Shown here one piece after another: positions 56,700-64,000 of a stretch of DNA of 64,000 nt. A model generated the notes under the pieces. The model saw only the letters and a list, made by a program, of their open reading frames with translations. It searched no databases and had not been told where the DNA came from. Each line of letters begins with the position of its first letter. The first letter of the stretch is position 1. The position numbers and the translations under genes are program-made. The stretch is taken from assembly GCF_023159225.1 (NCBI RefSeq), contig NC_063161.1, positions 120,442,958-120,506,957 on the forward strand, written 5' to 3'. The DNA is from Perognathus longimembris pacificus (lineage: Eukaryota > Chordata > Mammalia > Rodentia > Heteromyidae).

Positions 56700-57500
56700 T
56701 TATTTCCCTGAAGTACAACAAGATACAATGGAGAAAACAAAGCATTATGATTATACTAAGAATTATAAAGTTTAAATTTTTTTTTGCAAAACCCAGTATT
56801 GTTTTGATTTGCATTTCTTTTATGGCCAGAGATGTTGAACATTTCTTCATTTGTCTATTGGGCATTCTTATTTCCTCTTCAGAGAAGTCTCTTTTTAAGT
56901 CTTTTGCCCACTCAGTAATGGGGCAATTGTTTCTTTGAGGATTTGTTTTGGGGGAGTTTAATTTTTTGAGTTCCAAGTATATTTTAGATATGAGGCCCTT
57001 GTTTATTGTATGAGTAGTGAAGATCTCGCAATCTCTGGGTTTTCTATTTATCTTGCTAGCTATGTCCTTTGCCATGCAGAAGCTCTGCAGTTTAATGTAG
57101 TCCCATTTGTCCAATCTTTCTTTGATTTGTTGTATTTCTGGGTCTTTATTTTATTTATTTTTTTTTTGGCCAGTCGTGGGACTTGGACTCAGGGCCTGAG
57201 CACTGTCCCTGGCTTCTTCTCGCTCAAGGCTAGCACTCTGCCACTTGAGCCACAGCGCCGCTTCTGGCCGTTTTCTGTATATGTGGTGCTGGGGAATCGA
57301 ACCTAGGGCCTCGTGTATCCGAGGCAGGCACTCTTGCCACTAGGCTATATCCCCAGCCCTCTGGGTCTTTATTAAGAAAGTTTCTCCCTGTGCCAACAAG
57401 CCCTAGTGCTTCTCCTATTTCTTCCTATAATGTTTTCAGGGTGTCTGTTTTTACCTCGAGGTCTTTGATCTATTTGGAATTAATTTTGGTGCAGGGTGAT
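56700..57500 (-). mobile_element. L1 ORF2 3' part, inverted segment
   Basis: The minus-strand frame contains MDKWDYIKLQSFCMAKDIAS and EWAKDLKRDFSEEE, typical of the region near the L1 ORF2 C-terminus. It is interrupted by a SINE (57151-57359). The sequence flips to plus-strand L1 3' UTR at about 57500, indicating a 5'-inverted insertion. Confidence 0.88.
57151..57359 (-). mobile_element. Young IDL-Geo SINE inside L1
   Basis: CpG-preserving reverse element with a perfect 14-bp duplication TCTGGGTCTTTATT at 57137-57150 and 57360-57373. It is younger than the host L1. Confidence 0.97.
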
Positions 57501-58035
57501 ACTTGGAACAAATCATATTAAGTGAAGTGAACCAGACCCAAAGAAACATAAATTCCATGGTCTTCCTCATTGGTAATAATTACTATATGTCTAGGATAGT
57601 CCTAGCAGAGTATCACAATAGCTCAATAGCTATGTAGATATGATCATATTAGATGATATGGAAATGAGGTTTTCATTATTGTTATTTTTAATGTACTATG
57701 TGAACTTGTTTCTCTTTTCTTTCATTTTTCTTCCTATGGTTTATCCCCTGTTTTTACTATATTTGATTTTGGTACCCTGAGTAATATGAGTACTCTGAGC
57801 TAGGGAAGGGAAGGCTAATATCAAAATCATGAGACAAAGACAAAGGGCAAATCAATGCAATAGTGATACTTGCAAGACAATATATTGGAAAGTAACTGTA
57901 CAACTTGGGGTAGGCTGGGGAGAAGGAAAGTGTGAGAAAAATGAGGGAGAGTGTCATGAGTTTGACAAGAAATGTACTCACTACCATATGTATGTAACTA
58001 ACCCCTCCGTATCACTTTGACAATAAAATTAAAAT
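57500..58035 (+). mobile_element. L1 3' end (end of ORF2 and 3' UTR)
   Basis: AGTGAAGTGAACCAGACCCA, CAATAGCTCAATAGCTATGT and GGTACCCTGAG, ending TTTGACAATAAAATTAAAA. Closely similar to 22126-22636. Confidence 0.9.
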
Positions 58036-58094
58036 GCATGTTAATAACTTCCACAGTATCTATTTGCTACATAGTAAAATTCTCATATTCTAGT

Positions 58095-58262
58095 TTTAAA
58101 TACCACTGCTTAAACTCAGGTAGGTTACTTACCTTCAAGCTTCTACTTTCACCTGTGAAAATTGAAGTTAGTAATAGCTACCTAAAGCTATTGTGAAGAT
58201 TCTTGTGGGATTTTATGTGAAGTGTTTTGTGGAGTGCTTGGCTCATCAGAGCTGTTTAATCC
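58095..58262 (+). mobile_element. MIR element
   Basis: GGTTACTTACCTTCAAGC, AGTTAGTAATAGCTACCTAA and GTGGAGTGCTTGGCTCAT match the MIR 3' half. Confidence 0.75.
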
Positions 58263-58777
58263 AACATGGTATTCTAAATCCTATGCTATGCTTTGTGTTT
58301 ACACAATGGATCGTTATTGAAGGGGTACTCATATGTTGGGGATATACATAGAAACTGTTCTTGATTTTAAGAATTTACTTTCTAGGGAGGTAGTGTAAGG
58401 GAGTAGAAATAAGCAAATGACATTTTTTTTGAGACGGTGATAAAAGATACAACAGAGTGTCACTGTAGTAGCAGGTGGGGAGCTGTTTGATACTAGGGTG
58501 CAATAGCTGAGGTAGGGAAGACTGAAGGAAGAAATGAGCTGTTTGAACCGCAAATGCAAGAACTGACCCATACATGGGGAGTTCTTTGTTTGCAGCTAAG
58601 ATGCCCCAAGTGAAGGAGAGATTGCTTAGACTCTTTTGCCTTTAGTAAGAGTTCAATTTTTATTTGAAATTGGAATGGGAAGCTATTGAAAAGGTTTGAA
58701 TGTTTAATGCCAACTATATTTTGAATGGGAATGTAGCTGATTCCAGCTTCAAGGCTAGTGTTTCATTGCTCTATTTT

Positions 58778-58993
58778 TTTTTTTTTTTTTTTTTTTTTTT
58801 TGCCAGTCCTGGGCCTTGGACTCAGGGCCTGAGCACTGTCCCTGGCTTCTTCCCGCTCAAGGCTAGCACTCTGCCACTTGAGTCACAGCGCCGCTTCTGG
58901 CCGTTTTCTGTATATGTGGTGCTAGGGAATCGAACCTAGGGCCTCGTGTATCCGAGGCAGGCACTCTTGCCGCTAGGCTATATCCCCAGCCCC
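58778..58993 (-). mobile_element. Young IDL-Geo SINE
   Basis: Long T-run (poly-A tail), CTTCCCGCTCAAGG and CTCGTGTATCCGAGG subfamily marks. A perfect 15-bp duplication TCATTGCTCTATTTT lies at 58763-58777 and 58994-59008. Confidence 0.97.
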
Positions 58994-59009
58994 TCATTGC
59001 TCTATTTTC

Positions 59010-60435
59010 TAACTTGGTACAAGACTCGAACCTGAGGTGTGATGGTACTGGTCTTATTTATCACTAAAATTCTTACTAATCATTCATTTCCGTTGATTAT
59101 CCAATATGGTTTCTTGGAAGGGACACTATACTGTTCACAATACCCTACAGATGTGAGGAAATACGCTTAGAGATAGTAAAGGATTGGTCTACATTTTAAA
59201 GATTATTGTTGAATCTCAAATTTACATCCAGGTACATTTTCCCTCTTATCCCAGCTCAGGACTTTGATCTATGTCAGGCTATTCTGTTATTACATAATGA
59301 CAGAGGTGTATAAAATTGCTAATTTTATCAGATTAAAGGTGTTTTTTCTCTGGATAATCTTAGTGTTTCCGAAAGAATATAAGTCAGTTTGTTTTAGTGC
59401 ACTACTCATCTTATTTGAACATTTTCATGATATTCTTTCTGATAATGTGATGCTTCCTTTCTGTGATTGCATTCCTTTAGAATATTGAAATAATCTCCCT
59501 GTTCATTGGCTTTGTTAACAATGGAAAAATTTGCTATAAAATTCCTCTGTTCATGTGGTCATTCCATTAGTTCTAATTATGCAAGTTAAAATAATTAAAC
59601 TAATATATTGTTCCATTATGAGCTTAGTTTAATTTTCATGAGGTAAAAATAATTAAGGTTAATTTAAAATGAATAGTCACTTTATAACAATCAAGAAAAA
59701 TATTGCCATTAAACATAAGTTCATCCCTAGCATAAGAACTTTTATTTTGGTGTCAAACTTTCTAAGGGAAAATTATACTTTGTTTTTTTTTAATATAAAA
59801 TTTACTTGATTTATCTGGTTAAGTTACATTGACCCCTTTTTAATATTTATCATTACATAAAGAATTAGTAAAATAGCTAGTCCTATATCATTAAAATTTT
59901 TGCTTCACACTTTTGTGAACCCTTTACAGATGAATTTTAATACAGTGATTTGGGTTTCAGAAAATTATCTTCTGTGTCTAAAGACTATTAGAATCTGAAT
60001 GAAAGTCTCAATATTTGAGATTGATATGGGGCTATACACCTACCATCTCAGCTTTCAGGAGTGTAAGGTAGGAGGTTCTCAACTTTGTGGTATGTCTAGA
60101 CTATGTAATGGAATGTGAACTCAAAAACAAAGCAAAAGATTTTGACACATTTTTAATTTATTAAAGATACAACCTAGGTGCAAGCCTACAAGTTTCAGGA
60201 TAGCCTGGTCAACATCATAGAATTCTGCCTAAAAAAAATTGACAAAATGTTTTTGCTGAAAAATTAGAAAATACAAATGAGTAAAAATAAAAATCACTCA
60301 TAAATCATATTTCTAATTTTATTAGTGTACATATTTAACTTGGAGTGAGACTACTTAGACCTTTATGTCACTACTATGTGACATACTATTATAGCATACT
60401 ACTATGGCATTCTATTATGTAACTATTACTTTTCT
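59010..60435. other. AT-rich single-copy intronic block
   Basis: Few repeats. The 59560-59700 part is rich in TAAT motifs. A possible B1 fragment lies near 60170-60230. No exon found. Confidence 0.45.
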
Positions 60436-60447
60436 ATAGATTTTTTT

Positions 60448-60684
60448 TTTTTTTTTGCCAATCCTGGGCCTTGAACTCAGGGCCTGCGCACTGTCATTGG
60501 CTTTTTTTGTTCAAGGCTAGTAGTCTACCACTTGAGCCACAGAGCCACTTCTGGCTTTTTCTATGTATGTGGTACTGAGGAATTTCAACACATTTTTTCC
60601 ATAAATACTGAATCCACCAATCAAACCTAGGGCTTCCTGTATGTGAGGCAAGTACTTTACCATTAGGCCTATATTTCCAGCCCC
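60448..60684 (-). mobile_element. IDL-Geo SINE with a 36-bp internal insertion
   Basis: The Geo arm and 5' ID-like arm are normal, but between GTACTGAGGAAT (ends 60582) and CAAACCTAGGGC about 36 extra bases are present. An 11-bp flank repeat TAGATTTTTTT lies at 60437 and 60685. Confidence 0.88.
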
Positions 60685-60689
60685 TAGAT

Positions 60690-61075
60690 TTTTTTAATGT
60701 AGTAAAACATCTACCTGTTTTAATGGGAATAAAATGAGTTAATCCTTGCAAAGTGCTCTGAATTTTACCTAACCCCAAATAAGAGCCACATATATGGGGC
60801 TTTAAATTCCTTTTTATTATGGAATAATTATATATATGTATGAATACACACATATTATGAGCTGCAGTGTACCCATTTCTTATCAACATTTGGATATTGT
60901 TTTATTTATCATTTCTTGTCCTTTCCTTCACCCATGGACTGGAATATTTTATAGGAAAACCCAAATATCACACCATACATTGTAAGTACCTCAGTTTGGA
61001 ACATATAAATGTTAAGAATTAAATAATTTTAGAGAACAAGTGTATAAAACTTGAGTGTGTTTTTATTTTAATTCT
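60690..61075. other. AT-rich intronic block
   Basis: No feature recognised. Confidence 0.35.
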
Positions 61076-61077
61076 TT

Positions 61078-61266
61078 TGATCCTGGGTTTGAACTCAGTG
61101 CCTGGGTGCTATCCCTGAGCTTTTTCTCTCAAGGCTAGTGCTCTATCACTGTTTTAAGTAGTTACATTGAAATAAGAGTCTCAACAACTTTCCTGCCTGG
61201 ACTAGCTTGTAACTGTGATTGAGTTGTTAGGACTACAGGTGTGAGCCATTGATGCTTGGCTTTTGA
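61078..61266 (-). mobile_element. B1-like/Geo composite SINE, partly deleted
   Basis: GATCCTGGGTTTGAACTCAG, CAAGGCTAGTGCTCTATCAC and GACTACAGGTGTGAGCCATT. Confidence 0.83.
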
Positions 61267-61559
61267 GTCATTTTTTGAAGAGAGAAAATATAGGTAAAAT
61301 GCCTATAACATACATTCTGTGGTATTTTACCAAATTTCAGTGAATTGAATGGTATGTGAGCTGATGTGGGATCACGTGTCCGTTCCAGTTATTAAGGAGA
61401 ATCACTTTAGCCTGTGAGTTGGTGGCTAGCCTGGGGAATGTTAACACAGAACAAAATAACAAGCCGCTAACCAATGAACAGTAACAAAACCAGAAGGAAA
61501 AACTCAAATGGTGCTTGAATTGTGAAGATGTAGATTTTGAAATGAGTGTATTTCCTAAT

Positions 61560-62098
61560 CAGCTTTCCATCCTGGTGACAAAATAACTGAGTAAAACAAC
61601 TTAAAGGAGGAAAGGTTTATTTTAGCTCTTGGTTTTCAGAGGCTTCATTCCGTGATCACTTGGCACTGTTCTTTCTGGGCCAAGGTTAGGAATATGGTGG
61701 AACAAAGCTATTTGCTTCATGGTGGTTTAAGCGGAGTAGGAAAAGGAGGAAAAGGAAGAAGGGAGGGTCAGAAGAATGGAGGAAGGGAGAATGGGAGTGA
61801 GAGGGAGAGGAGAGAGAAGGGAGGGAGGGAATCAGAAAGGGAGAAGAGGAGAGAGAGGGACAGGAAGAGAGAGAGAGAGCTTCTTGAGGATGACCCATTT
61901 CATTCAGATAGGTCTCACCTAAAGTTTCTATCATCTCCCAATTGCCTATTAAATATGAGTTTATAATTGAACATCAGGGTTGATTCATTGATGAGGTAAG
62001 TACCCTCAAAATTCCCTATTTCTGAGCGGTACTCCACTGGAAACTCAGACTCCAATACCTGAGCTTTGGAGAATGTTTCAGATCCAAACTATAATAGG
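61560..62098 (-). mobile_element. MaLR-type LTR
   Basis: Antisense MaLR layout: GAGGAAAGGTTTATTTTAGC, TCAGAGGCTTCATTCCGTGA, ATGGTGGAACAAAGC, then ATCATCTCCCAATTGCC and ATCCAAACTATAATAGGGCA. The middle has expanded into a GA-rich tract. Confidence 0.78.
61735..61882. repeat. GA-rich purine tract inside the MaLR LTR
   Basis: About 150 bp of nearly pure purine on the plus strand (AGGA, GAGA and GGGA units). Confidence 0.92.
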
Positions 62099-62300
62099 GC
62101 ATCCTGCTTAGCTGTGAATATACTGTGAAAATTATTCTGTATTAGCATGAAAATCGTTAAGTTGGGATAGATAGGGGGAATGATGGATGGATGTCAATGA
62201 TCGAAATATATTCATGAATTTAATGTTGAACTGAAACTCCTTTTTATTACTACTTAAAATAATAAAATATTAATGTTCTCTGCAGATTTTTTTTTTTTTT

Positions 62301-62320
62301 GTGTGTGTGTGTGTGTGTGT
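62301..62320. repeat. Short (GT)n run at a SINE tail
   Basis: Ten GT units between the T-run and the Geo arm of the next SINE. Confidence 0.9.
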
Positions 62321-62530
62321 GCTAGTCCTGGGGCTTGAATTCAGGGCCTGGACACTGTCCCTGAGCTTCTTTGGCACAAGGCTAGCACTCTACCACTTGA
62401 GCCACAATGCCACTTCTGGCCCTTTTTGAATAGTTTATTGGAGATAAGAGTCTCCTACTAGCTTCCAACCAGGACCCTCAGATCTTAGCATCCTGAATAG
62501 CTAGGATTACAGGTGTGAGCCATGAGCACA
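62321..62530 (-). mobile_element. B1-like/Geo composite SINE
   Basis: GGACACTGTCCCTGAGCTTC, CTCTACCACTTGAGCCACAA and AATAGCTAGGATTACAGGTG. Confidence 0.9.
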
Positions 62531-62534
62531 TATC

Positions 62535-63055
62535 ACAAGGAAGGTTTTGTATCTGTGATCACATTTATTTACTGTATACATATATACACATGGCACTTGA
62601 TTCAAGAATTAATGGAGAAAATGTTATAGAAAATCTGGCATTATTTAATTGCTGTTCCCCCCCCCCCACCCCGGACTATCAGGTTTTAGAATTTCCTGTC
62701 TTTGGTTTTATTTTAGACTTCCATTTTAAAATGTGTACGTAGCATGTGATATTAACTAAGAACAAACTACATTGTAAGGGCTTGAATTTGATTAGTAAAT
62801 TATTTCCTGTGAGATTATTACAGCCCACAGTGCCCTAAATTTCTTCAGTATTTGGATTACAGATTGTAAGATTCCTGGGATATGATGCAGTGATGTGGAA
62901 CATTCATTGATCATGCTTCGTGTTACTGATGGTCTAGTGGAAAGAAAGCTGGCTGTAAGACACTTCCCTTCTCACCTTGATCTCTAGCATGACAATTGTT
63001 CTTTTTTTATCAAGTTGTTTAATCATCCCCTTTCTCTTTCCTGTCTCTGCCTCTA
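62535..63055. other. Intronic block without recognised features
   Basis: A C-run at 62658-62667. No repeat family or exon recognised. Confidence 0.35.
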
Positions 63056-63057
63056 TC

Positions 63058-63725
63058 TCATTCTCTTCTTCCCTCCCTCCCTCCTTCCATTCCTCTCTCC
63101 TTCCTGTCCTTCATTTATTCCTTCTACCATCCCTTGCTTCCTTCCCTCCCTCCTTCCCTTCCTTCATCCTTCCTTCCCTTCTTCTTTTTTCCTCCCTCCA
63201 TCCCTTTCTTTTCTGCTTTTCTCTCCTCTGTCCTCCCACAATCTCTTTTCTCTCTCCTGTTATTCTTCTTCTTCCCTTTCTTTACTCTCTCCTTTTCCCG
63301 TCTTTCCACTACCTTCTTTTCTCCTCCATCCCTTTCTCTCTCCTCCTTCCCCCCTCCTTCTTCCTTTCCTTTCCTCCTCCTCCTCCTCCCTCTTTCCCCC
63401 TCCTCTTCTGATTCTCCCCTTCCATTTCTTTCCTCCTTACCTACTCCCTTCCCTGTCCCTCCCTCTTTCCCTCCTTCCCTTTCTTTCCTCCATCCCTCCT
63501 TCTTCCCTCCCCTTCCTCTCCTCCCCCTTTTTTCCTCCCCCATCACTTTCCTTCCATCCCCTTTACTCCTTTCTTCCCCCATCTCCCTCCTTTCATCCCT
63601 GTTCCCTCCTTCTTCATTCCTTTCCTCTTTTCCTTTCTTTCCTCCACCTCCTATCTCTCTCTGTCTCTCTCTGTCTCTTTCTCTTTTTCCCTATTTCCCT
63701 CCCTCCCTTCTCTTTCTTTCCTTTT
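63058..63725. repeat. 660-bp polypyrimidine tract
   Basis: Almost pure C/T on the plus strand (TTCC, CCCT, CTTT and TCC units) with few purines. It produces several 130-240-codon Ser/Phe/Leu/Pro frames on plus and Gly/Glu/Lys/Arg frames on minus, none of them genes. Irregular units suggest an old, drifted microsatellite complex. Confidence 0.96.
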
Positions 63726-63729
63726 AAAT

Positions 63730-64000
63730 AGGGCTTGCTGTATTGTCTAAGTCCCCCAGTAGCTACGATTATACCTGGTTTGCTTTGACTTTTCTGATAG
63801 ATTTTCCTCTTCTTTTTCAGATTATTCTTTTAATCTGGAGTTTGACATTAAGTACTTCTTTGTACTTAATATGATATATGGTTTTATATAGTATATGGTG
63901 TGTATTTTCATATCCTTTGGAAACTGAGAGGCAAAGTTGAAAGTTCAAAATGCTTTATCTATGTCCTGTTTTTAAAAATTTATTATTTCTTGAGTGCATT
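63730..64000. other. Window end, intronic
   Basis: A short B1-like remnant (GGGCTTGCTGTATTGTCTAA, near 63731) follows the pyrimidine tract. Nothing else recognised. Confidence 0.4.

Larger units (their letters stand above)
44978..64000 (+). other. FOCAD: Putative FOCAD intron 1 (continues past window)
   Basis: No acceptor followed by a FOCAD-like coding frame was found to the end of the window, so this whole span is read as intron. Its 5' 500 bp is GC-rich island. The remainder is AT-rich with SINEs, an ERV fragment, L1, L2, MIR and MaLR remnants. Confidence 0.5.

Noticed and set aside
63015..63731. 238-codon plus-strand frame rich in Ser, Phe, Leu and Pro, with antisense Gly/Glu/Lys/Arg frame
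   Set aside because: Product of a polypyrimidine tract that lacks stop codons. No domain, splice or codon signal.
44978..64000. miR-491, known within a FOCAD intron in mammals
   Set aside because: No matching hairpin was recognised. In other mammals it lies farther into the gene than this window reaches.

Overview
This is a vertebrate nuclear genome window, almost certainly from a rodent of the superfamily Geomyoidea (kangaroo rats, pocket mice, pocket gophers). The clue is its dominant SINE: a tRNA-Ala/ID-like left monomer joined to the right monomer known as Geo (the IDL-Geo family, described from kangaroo rats). More than a dozen copies are present, many with intact target-site duplications. 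The window also holds B1-related SINEs, several L1 generations, MaLR LTRs and many microsatellites. No prokaryotic or viral gene organisation is seen.

Gene content is sparse. Two genes are supported, arranged head to head about 40 kb apart. On the minus strand at the left end is the 5' end of MLLT3 (AF9). Coding exon 1 encodes only Met-Ala-Ser-Ser (4327-4338) and is followed by a GTAAGT donor. Exon 2 (2590-2770) encodes the first 60 residues of the YEATS domain plus one base of the next codon. Both exons lie in a large CpG island (about 2.4-4.8 kb) with a CAG/CTG repeat in the 5' leader, GC boxes and a CCAAT box. The rest of MLLT3 lies beyond position 1. On the plus strand, a second CpG island at about 44.7-45.5 kb has an NRF1-type motif, GC boxes and a first exon ending in a GTAAGC donor at 44977. 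Its distance and orientation relative to MLLT3 match FOCAD, the neighbour of MLLT3 in mammals. The assignment rests on synteny, because no FOCAD coding exon was recognised before the window ends.

By region: 1-2589 is MLLT3 intron 2, with an exon-like 138-bp open segment at 936-1073. 2590-4800 is the MLLT3 promoter region. 4.8-44.7 kb is intergenic and packed with SINEs, L1 fragments (including a nested L1 at 21.5-23.6 kb), old L1M remnants, MaLR and other LTR-like pieces, a CTCF-like motif (6860) and unique blocks that could be regulatory. 44.5-45.5 kb is the putative FOCAD promoter with a 42-bp minisatellite just upstream. 45-64 kb is the putative FOCAD intron 1, with a 3' piece of an endogenous retrovirus (49.8-51.1 kb), a split L2, MIRs, a 5'-inverted L1 (56.7-58.0 kb), a MaLR LTR (61.6-62.1 kb) and a 660-bp polypyrimidine tract (63.06-63.73 kb).

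Repeat family names come from recalled consensus features, not from a database search. Boundaries without a target-site duplication are approximate.
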